Assembly (NCBI GenBank): GCA_963767565.1
Contig: CAVYEG010000006.1
Location: forward strand, 1,674,001-1,738,000
Source: Palsa-504 sp963767565
GTDB taxonomy: Bacteria; Actinomycetota; Actinomycetes; Streptosporangiales; Streptosporangiaceae
Direction: 5' to 3'
Length of the DNA stretch: 64,000 nt
Position numbers and translations under genes: made by a program. This document shows, in pieces, positions 57,751 to 64,000 of this stretch. The stretch's first letter is position 1, and each line of letters begins with the position of its first letter. The notes beneath the pieces were generated by a model. It saw only the letters and a program-made list of their open reading frames with translations. It was not told the DNA's origin and made no database searches.

Positions 57751-58659
57751 AACAGCTGCGACCGGCACGCTCAGCGCCAGCAGGGCCACGTCGTCGCGGA
57801 CCCCGCTCTTCAGGCGTTTCAGCAGCGCCACGGCGTCGGCGACCACTTCCGTCGCGCTGACCGGGCCGTGATCGATGTGGCCGACCAGGAACGCGGCGAG
57901 TCCGTCCTGACCAAGCAGGCCGCCGTCCCAGGTGCGGGCCTCGGTGAGCCCGTCAGTATACAGCAGCAGGCCCGACCCGGGGCGCAGGCGCACGGCTGAG
58001 GTGACGAATCGCGGCTCGGCCAACACCCCGACCAGCACCCCTCCGGGCAGGTCGACGGGTTGGACCCGGGTCCCTTCGCGGCTGGGCGCGAGATACCACG
58101 CGGGGGGATGGCCCCCGCCGGCCAGGGTCACCGCGACCGTGCCGTCAGCGTCTACCTCAAGCACTCCGTACAGTGCAGTGCAGAACCGGCCGTCCACCAC
58201 GGGATCGGCCAGCATGGTGGCATTCAGCACGGCCAGCACTCCGGCGGGATCGCCCGGACGGTCATGGGCAGCCGCCCGCAGGGTATAGCGAGCCAGGGAG
58301 GTCAGCGCCGCGGCCGCGGCGCCCTTGCCGCACACGTCGCCCAGGAAGAACCCCCACCGGCGGGCATCCAGGCGGAACACGTCGTAGAAGTCACCGCCGA
58401 CATCCCGCGGTGATGCGGGGTGGTAGTGGCAGGCCAGCTCCAGGCCGGGCACCGCCGGCAGCGCCGGGGGAAGCAGCGTCTGCTGAAGGGTGGCGGCGAA
58501 GGCGGCGATGGCCGACATGTCCCGCTCGGCCTGGGCGCGCGCCGCACGCTCGGCTTCAGCCCGCCGGTGCTCGGCTTCGGCCCGCCGGTGCTCGGCTTCG
58601 GCCCGCTGGCGTTCCGCGCTCACCGCCCTGCGGGCCGACATGCGCAGCTCCATCCTCAC
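57733..58659 (-). CDS. SpoIIE-type PP2C serine phosphatase with coiled-coil N-terminus
   Basis: 308 residues. Residues 10-50 contain three RRAEAEH-type heptads from 21-bp DNA repeats, a short coiled coil; then the PP2C domain with VGGDFYDVF (metal-binding Asp), LGDVCGKGAAAA, LAGGGHPPAWY and LLLYTDGLTEAR. Such phosphatases dephosphorylate STAS proteins to activate sigma factors. No sensor domain is attached. GTG 58659 has AGGAG 7 bases upstream. Confidence 0.87.
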   Translation of the reverse strand: MRMELRMSARRAVSAERQRAEAEHRRAEAEHRRAEAERAARAQAERDMSAIAAFAATLQQTLLPPALPAVPGLELACHYHPASPRDVGGDFYDVFRLDARRWGFFLGDVCGKGAAAAALTSLARYTLRAAAHDRPGDPAGVLAVLNATMLADPVVDGRFCTALYGVLEVDADGTVAVTLAGGGHPPAWYLAPSREGTRVQPVDLPGGVLVGVLAEPRFVTSAVRLRPGSGLLLYTDGLTEARTWDGGLLGQDGLAAFLVGHIDHGPVSATEVVADAVALLKRLKSGVRDDVALLALSVPVAAVSVGRG

Positions 58660-58726
58660 TATCGGTCTCCTGACGGTAGCTGGGTCCCTACGCCCGCTCC
58701 AGGGCGGCTTCCCCGCGATGGCGGTT

Positions 58727-59077
58727 TCAGCCGCCGGGCTGCATGGGCGGATGGGCCGGTGATGAGATGTTGAGCGCAGCTCGGGTCGCTGCGCTGAACC
58801 GCAGGCGAACCGCGGTGCACGCTCTCGTCACGCGCCGCAATGCCCGGCCGGCGCAGGCCATTAGGACCGCGGCTACGCGGGTGATCGCGTTGCCCAGCCG
58901 GACCAGGCCGCGCCAGGCGAGAGCGCGGGGCCGAGTGGCCTGCTCCCGGCTGGTGATCGCCTCGCCGGCGTTGAGCCTGGCGAAGATCGCGAGCATCGCG
59001 GCCAGGTGCGGATCTGAGCGGCACAGACTCCGGCTCAAGCGCCGCAAGCGCCACTGCCGCCGGTACGGGATTCTCAT
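58727..59077 (-). CDS. DUF3040-like small protein
   Basis: 116 residues. WRLRRLSRSLCRSDPHLAAML is the DUF3040-like N-terminal helix, resembling the gene at 48346 (SLSHSDPGLATML); a weakly hydrophobic stretch follows, then a basic tail. AGGAGGTG directly precedes ATG 59077, a strong ribosome site. Function unknown. Confidence 0.65.
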   Translation of the reverse strand: MRIPYRRQWRLRRLSRSLCRSDPHLAAMLAIFARLNAGEAITSREQATRPRALAWRGLVRLGNAITRVAAVLMACAGRALRRVTRACTAVRLRFSAATRAALNISSPAHPPMQPGG

Positions 59078-59160
59078 GTCACACCTCCTCGGATGACGCC
59101 GGCCAGCCCGAGGGGGCGGAACCGCGCACGCGCGGTCCGCCCCCGACCGGGGCCTCGTGA

Positions 59161-59607
59161 TCAGCGCCGGGACATCCTGGCGACGGACATCGCCGCCAGC
59201 CCGGCGACCACGGCCACCGCGCCCGTGGCGACGTTGTTGGCGATCGTCCCGGCTGTCGCGGTAGCCGCGACGCCGCCGAGGACCACCCACGGGGTGATGA
59301 TCGTCCAGATACCGACGATGGGTACCACCCAGGCCATGCCGTGCGTGCGGCCGTAGGCGGACGCCAGGCCGGCTCCGATCAGGGCCAGCGCGACACCCGT
59401 GATCAGGTTGTTGACGGCAAGGCTGCGCGTCCCGTCGAAGCCGACCACCCACGGCGAGATAGCCAGGTACAGGCCGGTCAGGAAGACCAGGCCATCGGCG
59501 AGCTGAGCGACCGGCGTAGCCGCCGCCCGCTCATACCGCGCCCGCAGCTCCATGATGTCTGGATGCTGGTCCATTCCGGCGACCGAGCGTGCGCTCATGT
59601 CCTCCAT
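59161..59607 (-). CDS. SPW-repeat membrane protein
   Basis: 148 residues. Two SPW motifs (LAISPWVVGF and IITPWVVLGG) with four membrane helices, as in the SPW family (PF03779). The N-terminal 40 residues are soluble (DQHPDIMELRARYERAA). Often induced in stationary or stress conditions in related genomes, but its role is unknown. A perfect TATATCGT palindrome lies 16 bases upstream of the ATG. Confidence 0.8.
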   Translation of the reverse strand: MEDMSARSVAGMDQHPDIMELRARYERAAATPVAQLADGLVFLTGLYLAISPWVVGFDGTRSLAVNNLITGVALALIGAGLASAYGRTHGMAWVVPIVGIWTIITPWVVLGGVAATATAGTIANNVATGAVAVVAGLAAMSVARMSRR

Positions 59608-59622
59608 CTACTTCCGCCTCTC

Positions 59623-59641
59623 TATATCGTCCTACGATATA
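59623..59641. promoter_or_regulatory. TATATCGT-N3-ACGATATA motif, copy 4 (perfect)
   Basis: TATATCGT (59623-59630), CCT, ACGATATA (59634-59641), perfect 8-bp arms, directly upstream of the SPW gene on the minus strand. On that strand TATAGT (59643-59648) just before it may be the -10 box. Confidence 0.75.
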
Positions 59642-59720
59642 ACTATACCCTATTCGGCTTGCTATACACATCTGCGGGCATAATTCGGCCGGGCGAGGGG
59701 GACGGGACTGACGGCACGCG

Positions 59721-59765
59721 CCACGGCCCGTTCGGCCAAGAATCCTGAGCCCGAACGGGCCGTGG
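59721..59765. repeat. Dispersed palindromic repeat, copy E (full element)
   Basis: CCACGGCCCGTTCGG (59721-59735) and CCGAACGGGCCGTGG (59751-59765) are perfect complements around a 15-base loop. Compared with copy D the central A is C, with a compensating change in the other arm, so the pairing is kept. It lies between the SPW gene and a small membrane-protein ORF. Confidence 0.85.
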
Positions 59766-59766
59766 T

Positions 59767-59955
59767 TCACCTGGCGCCCCAGACCCGCGGCGGGGTAGAC
59801 CGGCCGGGGCCGTGCTGGGTAGCCGCCGGGCCACGCGAGCACCCGTCACAGGGACCGTCGGCGTGCACGTTACGCGCCCCGCGCACCGGCAGCAGGCCGG
59901 CCGCCAGCGCGGCCAGCGTGCTGATCACCGCGCCCAGTCCGAAGAAGTACCCCAT
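59767..59955 (-). CDS. Small membrane protein with Cys-x2-Cys tail, uncertain
   Basis: 62 residues: one hydrophobic segment (GLGAVISTLAALAAGLLPV) and then DGPCDGCSRGP. It follows the small ORF at 59968 by 12 bases in a different frame; together they could be one frame-broken gene. No family recognised. Confidence 0.35.
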   Translation of the reverse strand: MGYFFGLGAVISTLAALAAGLLPVRGARNVHADGPCDGCSRGPAATQHGPGRSTPPRVWGAR

Positions 59956-59967
59956 GTACTGGGCTAC

Positions 59968-60186
59968 CTAATGGCCCACGGCTCCAGTGACCAGGCCCGC
60001 CGCGCTCGCTCCGCCGGCTGTCCACAGCCGGCTGATCTGGTTTCCGACCACGAACCAGATTCCGCCGGCCAGGGCCAGCCAGGCGACAGACCGGTTGTGG
60101 CTCGCGGCCAGGAGGACAGGATGTGTTCCCAGGCACGAACCGACCGTCTCCCCCAGGGCTCCGGCGTGTTCCGTGAATGTCCGCAT
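59968..60186 (-). CDS. Small membrane protein of unknown function (72 aa)
   Basis: Starts MRTFTEHAGALGETVGSCLG; hydrophobic segments SVAWLALAGGIWFVVGNQ and AGLVTGAV follow. The ORF begins 6 bases after the stop of the transposase gene, so the upstream control region was replaced by the insertion. No family recognised. Confidence 0.45.
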   Translation of the reverse strand: MRTFTEHAGALGETVGSCLGTHPVLLAASHNRSVAWLALAGGIWFVVGNQISRLWTAGGASAAGLVTGAVGH

Positions 60187-60191
60187 CTGTC

Positions 60192-61445
60192 TTAATCGAG
60201 GCCGTGAAGTCGGAGCGCTTCGGCGGGGGTGGTGTGGTCGCGGCGGCCTTCGGGGATGTGCAGGTAGCCGGCGTCTTTGAGGGCTGCGGTGACGGCGGCG
60301 CGGATGGTGGCCAGGTTGACTGGCCCGCTGCCGGTGCGGCTGGTGGCGGCATCTTCCCGGAAAGTAAGGTCGCGGACATGGTGGTGAGCCTCGATGGACC
60401 ATTGCCCGCGGACCAGGCGGGCCAGGTCACCGGCGGTGGCATCAGCGCTGGTCAAGCTCGTGACGGCGTAAACAGCCTGGCGGGAGACCCTGCCGGTGGC
60501 GATCTCCTGCCGCCACCGGGTGATCTTGATGGCCTGGCGGGCATGCGGGAAGTCCAGGCCGCTGACGTGGGCGGCTTTGAGGGTGCGGGTCTCGGCGCGG
60601 CCGTGCCCCTTCTCCCGGGTCGTGCTGCCGGCCGGGACCTGAGCCCAGGGCAGGGCGGTGACCTGGGCGTGCAGCAGCGGCTGGTTCTGCTTGACGACGG
60701 CGATGTAGTGCGCGTTCTTCTGGCTGACCAGCCAGTCCAGGTTCGCCCGCACGGTATGGAGAGCGTCGGAGGTCACGACGGCCCCGTTCAGGTCCAGCGG
60801 TCCCAGCAGCTCGGTGAAATGGCTGGTCTCGTTGTGCTTGACATCGACCTCGACGTGATCCAGCAGCCGCCCGCCGTGCTCGGCGGCGCCGAGCAGGTGG
60901 ACCCTGGTGCCGTCGCCGCGGCGGGCCCCGCGGCAGCTCTTGCCGTCCACGGCCACCGCCCTTAACCGGCCGCGAGCCAGCTCCTGCGCCTGCCGGGCGG
61001 CCCGCCGGGCCCGGTAACCGCGCACGCTGGCCCGGGGCCGTCCGCCACCTTGCCGGCCGCCAGGGCGGGGCCCGAGCAGGGCCCGGGCCAGGGCCCGCGG
61101 GTCAAGACGATCCAGGACCACCCGGATCGTCTTCTCATCCGGCGCCCGGTACCGGCCCGCCATCGGGTCCCACGGGGCGTGCAGCCGGGCCAGGTCGTCC
61201 TGGCTGGCCCGCCTGATCCACTGCCCGACCGCAGTGAGCCGGTCGTTCCCGGCCGCGGTGAACGCGCACAGCGCGACCGCGACCAGGCAGGCCAGCGGGT
61301 AGACCCGCCCTTGCCGGGAGCGCGGGTCCGGCAGCGCCTCCAGCCGCCGCCACGCCCCCGCGGCCAGCTCCTGACCATCAGGACCGGATTCGACCACGCG
61401 CGCACCCACGCGCGACAATGACACTGCGGGCATGCCACACCTCAC
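60192..61445 (-). mobile_element. ISAs1-family insertion sequence: transposase gene
   Basis: 417 residues, apparently intact. N-terminal region LPDPRSRQGRVYPLACLVAVAL, DDE residues in AVAVDGKSCRGA, VTSDALHTV and WSIEAHHHVRDLTFREDAA, typical of the ISAs1/H-repeat group. I could not identify the terminal inverted repeats or target duplication with confidence, so the element's limits are unknown. It splits the stress-gene region and lies against the small ORF at 59968. Confidence 0.85.
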
Positions 61446-61628
61446 GTAGACCTCGAAGACCTACATGATCGGGCGGCATGCCCGCATCCATCAACAGTGC
61501 GATTTCGGCCCTATCAGTCACATCTCACACAAACCCGGATAACTCCGGAACACGCCGGAGCCCTGCCGTCTCCCCAGGCGGCGCCTGATCAGATACGCCG
61601 GGTTGGGCGGTCCGCGATAGTCGGCGAA

Positions 61629-61646
61629 TATATCGTGTTGCGATAT
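61629..61646. promoter_or_regulatory. TATATCGT-N3-ACGATATA motif, copy 5
   Basis: TATATCGT (61629-61636), GTT, GCGATAT (61640-61646): one mismatch. It lies 85 bases upstream of the SDR gene. The rest of 61446-61730 shows no gene. Confidence 0.6.
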
Positions 61647-61730
61647 CTATGTCCCGGATAGCGGCCCTGGCTGGCGGGACGGCTGCGGGCAGTTCTGCCC
61701 GCTACGGCCGCGCTCACAAAAAAGGCTCCT

Positions 61731-62546
61731 ATGGCAAGCTTCGCGGCCGAAGGCTCCGATCGCCGCCGCCTGCCGGGTTCGCGGGCCCCTGCGGGCCAGC
61801 AGGCCGGTGTGGCCCTGGTGACCGGCGCGTCGTCGGGGATCGGAGCGGCCGTGGCGCAATGCCTCGCCGCGACGGGCTGGCGGCTGCTGCTGTCAGGACG
61901 GAGCCACGCCCGGCTGGAGCGCACCGCGGCTCGCTGCGCGTCCTCAGTACTGCTGCCCGCCGATCTGGCCAGGCCTGCGGGCGCCGAGCGGCTGGCGAGC
62001 CAGGCGCTGAAGCTGGCCGGCCGGGTGGACCTGCTGGTAGCAGGAGCCGGCGTCGGCTGGGCCGGTCCCTTCGCCTCGATGCCGCCGAGCACGGTGGAGG
62101 AGGTCCTGACGGTGGACCTGCTATCGGCCATCTGCCTGGTGCGGCTGCTGCTGCCGCAGATGCTGTCGCGCGGGAGCGGCCAGGTGGTGCTGGTCGGATC
62201 CATCGCGGGCAGCGTGGGGGTCGGCGGCGAGGCCGTGTACTCGGCCGCCAAGGCCGGACTCGGCGCCTTTGCCGAGGCACTGCGCTACGAACTACGCGGG
62301 ACCGGCGTGCGCGTCACGCATGTGGTCATAGGCGTGGCGGACACCCCGTTCTTTGCCCGGCGTGGCGTGCCGTATGCCCGTTCCAGGCCGCGGCCCGTAC
62401 CCGCGACCCAGGTGGCCAAGCTCATCTGCGCCGCCGCAGGCCGCAGCCGCGAGGACGTGTACATACCGGCCTGGACACCGCTGCCCGGCGTAGTGCGCGT
62501 CGCCACACCGTCCCTGTATCGGCGCCTGGCCATGCGGTTCGGATGA
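61731..62546 (+). CDS. Short-chain dehydrogenase/reductase
   Basis: 271 residues. Cofactor motif VTGASSGIGAAV, LVAGAGVG in place of NNAG, catalytic Ser in VLVGSIAGSVGV and Tyr-x3-Lys in VYSAAKAGLGAF. A classical SDR oxidoreductase, likely NADP(H)-linked because of an Arg after strand 2 (SGRSHARLER). Substrate unknown. AAAGG lies 9 bases before the ATG. C-terminal basic helix (LYRRLAMRFG). Confidence 0.87.
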   Translation: MASFAAEGSDRRRLPGSRAPAGQQAGVALVTGASSGIGAAVAQCLAATGWRLLLSGRSHARLERTAARCASSVLLPADLARPAGAERLASQALKLAGRVDLLVAGAGVGWAGPFASMPPSTVEEVLTVDLLSAICLVRLLLPQMLSRGSGQVVLVGSIAGSVGVGGEAVYSAAKAGLGAFAEALRYELRGTGVRVTHVVIGVADTPFFARRGVPYARSRPRPVPATQVAKLICAAAGRSREDVYIPAWTPLPGVVRVATPSLYRRLAMRFG

Positions 62547-62578
62547 CGCCGTCACCGCTCGTACTGAGATGCCCGGCA

Positions 62579-62597
62579 TATATCGTGGTACGATAAT
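62579..62597. promoter_or_regulatory. TATATCGT-N3-ACGATATA motif, copy 6
   Basis: TATATCGT (62579-62586), GGT, ACGATAAT (62590-62597). The right arm gives GATAAT, a good -10 box, for the small gene starting 45 bases downstream. Confidence 0.65.
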
Positions 62598-62641
62598 GGG
62601 TATCCGGCACGGGCTGGCCCGTCTGCAGATTCCGGAGGGTG

Positions 62642-62962
62642 ATGGCCGGCATGAAGTCATACAAGTTTCAGGCGCTGATCACGTTGTACGCCGACCACGC
62701 CGGCGCCCCGGAGCTGGACTCCGCGCCGCGCCGCATGGTGCTGCGGGGCCGGAACGGCGAAACCGGGCGGAGCCAGGTCTACACCGCGCTGGTCAGCTGC
62801 GACGAGGACAAGCCCTTCCGGCCGAACAGCCGCCGCGTCCTGGCGACGCTGCGGCTGGCTGGGGACGACGTCGCCGATTACGTCGGCGTCGGCGAGCATT
62901 TCGACCTGTGGCTCGGCGATAACATCGGGGAAGGCGTCATCACCCGCAAGCTCTTCGTCTGA
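62642..62962 (+). CDS. Small EF-Tu-domain-III-like protein of unknown function
   Basis: About 106 residues, all beta. KSYKFQALITLYADHAGAPE, then YTALVSCDEDKPFRPNSRRV and LWLGDNIGEGVITRKLFV resemble the third beta-barrel of EF-Tu-like GTPases without the GTPase. Similar short proteins are, from memory, frequent in actinobacteria. GGAGGG lies just upstream; ATG 62642 or ATG 62651 could be used. Confidence 0.65.
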   Translation: MAGMKSYKFQALITLYADHAGAPELDSAPRRMVLRGRNGETGRSQVYTALVSCDEDKPFRPNSRRVLATLRLAGDDVADYVGVGEHFDLWLGDNIGEGVITRKLFV

Positions 62963-63058
62963 GCGGTACCGCGGCCGGTCGTGCCGCCCCGGCGAATAGC
63001 CCGAGGCGCATTACGGGCAATGCTGCGGCCCGGTATCGCCGTCGCGACCAGACTTCAG

Positions 63059-63484
63059 CTAAGCACGGGAATCGGCGCGACCGCCGTGCCGGGTCACGAG
63101 CTCGTCCAGGATGGCTGCGAGTTCGTGCAGGCGGTCCAGGTGCTGCGGCGTCAGCTTCTGCAGGATGCGCTCGCCGGCCTTGGTCAGCCGGACCCGGACG
63201 ACGCGCCCGTCGTCCGGGTCCGGCATCCGCTCGACGAGCCCGGCGGCCTCGGCCCGGTCGACCAGTTCCACCATGCTGTGCGGCTGCAGCAGCAGGTAGC
63301 CGGCCAGGTCACCCACGGCGGGCGGCTTGCCCCCCTTGTGCCCCTTGATCGCCACCAGCAGCTGGTGCTGGACATGCGTCAGGCCCGCGGCGTGCGCCTG
63401 GTCTTCGCTCCAGCGCTGGAAGCTCCGCAAGGCGACGCGGAACTCCAGCAGCCGCTCGAAGTCCTGCTGAGTCAGCCCGGGCAT
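63059..63484 (-). CDS. MarR-family transcriptional regulator
   Basis: 141 residues. LLEFRVALRSFQRWSEDQAH, then LTHVQHQLLVAIKGH, the winged helix YLLLQPHSMVELVDRAEAAG and wing RMPDPDDGRVVRVRLTKAGE are typical MarR features. MarR dimers usually bind short palindromes, often in their own promoter. GGAAGG lies 6 bases before ATG 63484; GTG 63490 is an alternative. It is a candidate reader of the palindrome repeated in this region, though this is only an inference. Confidence 0.88.
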   Translation of the reverse strand: MPGLTQQDFERLLEFRVALRSFQRWSEDQAHAAGLTHVQHQLLVAIKGHKGGKPPAVGDLAGYLLLQPHSMVELVDRAEAAGLVERMPDPDDGRVVRVRLTKAGERILQKLTPQHLDRLHELAAILDELVTRHGGRADSRA

Positions 63485-63576
63485 TGTCACCTTCCAGGAC
63501 GGCCGACGGCATGATGCCGTGGTAAGTCAGCCGCCGGGTCCCGGCGGATACGACGGGAGACGTTTCCGGCGGATAC

Positions 63577-63586
63577 TATATCGCGA
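63577..63586. promoter_or_regulatory. Half site of the TATATCGT motif upstream of MarR
   Basis: TATATCGCGA: the left arm with one change. On the minus strand TATAGT forms a -10-like box here, about 90 bases before the MarR gene. Confidence 0.3.
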
Positions 63587-63722
63587 GCCGACGGCATCCT
63601 GGCTGCGGCACGAGGGCCGTGCCTGGCCAGGCCGACCCGGCCCGTCCCGCGGCCCGGCCCGTCCCGCGGCCCGGTCGCCATGCTGTGCTCCTCAGCCGGA
63701 ACCGGGTGGCGTGGTGTCCCGC

Positions 63723-64000
63723 TCACGGCTGCTCCCGGCTGGGGTTCGGGCTGCTTTGGAGCTTGCCGGCGATCTTGGCTGCGGCTTTGCCGACCGGGCC
63801 GGGGATGGCGTGGGCGGGGCTGGCGTCGAAGGAGGCCTCGTCGAGCATGTCCTTGACCATCTGCAGCGCGATGCGGCGCCGGTTGGGCGTGCCCTCGCGC
63901 AGGGCGCTGACCAGCTTGGCGGCCTGGTCCTTGCTGACTTTGGCCGGGTAAGGCGGCTCGTGCTGGTCGGTGACGCATTCGATGATCGCCGGGCCGTCCC
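63723..64000 (-). CDS. Thiamine-diphosphate enzyme, pyruvate oxidase/dehydrogenase-like, C-terminal part (partial)
   Basis: Open from the window edge to a TGA at 63723. The 91 codons seen include DGPAIIECVTDQHEPPYPAK, VSKDQAAKLVSALREG and RIALQMVKDMLDE, the C-terminal end of PoxB-like TPP enzymes (after the cofactor-binding core, which lies outside). PoxB oxidises pyruvate to acetate and feeds the quinone pool. The last 35 residues are a flexible Pro/Ser/Ala tail. Confidence 0.72.
   Translation of the reverse strand, partial: DGPAIIECVTDQHEPPYPAKVSKDQAAKLVSALREGTPNRRRIALQMVKDMLDEASFDASPAHAIPGPVGKAAAKIAGKLQSSPNPSREQP

Noticed and set aside
61649..62596. Plus-strand frame of 315 codons overlapping the SDR gene
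   Set aside because: Different frame over an SDR with complete catalytic motifs; composition typical of a shadow.
63487..63978. Minus-strand ORF of 163 codons near the window end
   Set aside because: It is a shifted frame of the pyruvate-oxidase-like C-terminus, which is recognisable in the adjacent frame and open from the window edge.
1..64000. tRNA, rRNA or CRISPR arrays
   Set aside because: No cloverleaf with typical T-loop sequence, no rRNA stretch and no spaced direct repeats of 25-40 bases were noticed. The only tandem arrays are the short 12-21-bp ones described. A tRNAscan or CRISPR-finder run would be needed to exclude small cases.

Overview
The window is high-GC actinobacterial chromosome. 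Evidence: strong G/C third-position bias, a WhiB protein, an actinobacterial-type qcrCAB/ctaCDEF respiratory cluster, PimB-like and GT87 mannosyltransferases, an NlpC/P60 hydrolase, and many genes that start 6-7 bases after a TANNNT -10 box, as expected for leaderless mRNAs. From memory, the gene order between 1 and 48 kb resembles the Streptomyces aroH-pfkA-glk-fadD-qcr-cta neighbourhood. I infer an order such as Streptosporangiales or a relative, not a species.

Region 1 (1-28.8 kb), mostly core genes: end of a PASTA-domain kinase; a DAHP synthase preceded by an aromatic-rich leader peptide and an attenuator hairpin; thiI; two tandem small membrane-protein paralogues; two ClpC-N-domain-only proteins around a methyltransferase and a CGNR regulator; an MFS exporter; a drug-type ABC pair with a PadR regulator; a 6-phosphofructokinase with pyrophosphate-type residues; acyltransferase, esterase, ROK glucokinase, phosphoesterase, acyl-CoA synthetase, two mannosyltransferases, NlpC/P60, a DEDDh exonuclease, an Lrp-like protein and trpD.

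Region 2 (28.8-48 kb): ctaE (broken by two indels), qcrC, qcrA and qcrB ending in a perfect hairpin; a stretch of gene remnants (33.3-35.3 kb); a broken serine hydrolase; two ABC ATPase/permease pairs; a NarL-type two-component system; ctaF, ctaD and ctaC on the minus strand; a TusA-like protein and a CtaG-like assembly protein. Together the cta and qcr genes encode the bc1-aa3 branch of respiration.

Region 3 (48-64 kb), accessory: DUF3040 proteins, remnants of a universal stress protein and a MerR regulator, two hemerythrin-like proteins, a STAS protein, a damaged hopanoid-modification operon (GT28-like glycosyltransferase, hpnJ, hpnR), a DMT transporter, WhiB, SpoIIE-type phosphatase, SPW-repeat protein, an ISAs1-type transposase, an SDR enzyme, an EF-Tu-like small protein, MarR, and the end of a pyruvate-oxidase-like gene. 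Its most striking feature is a repeated palindrome, TATATCGT-N3-ACGATATA, at promoters of this region. At the best copy it overlaps a perfect TATAAT box, suggesting a local, previously unassigned regulon.

Several conserved genes carry single-base indels, often at short homopolymers. Either the assembly has residual indel errors or these genes are decaying; only reads can decide.
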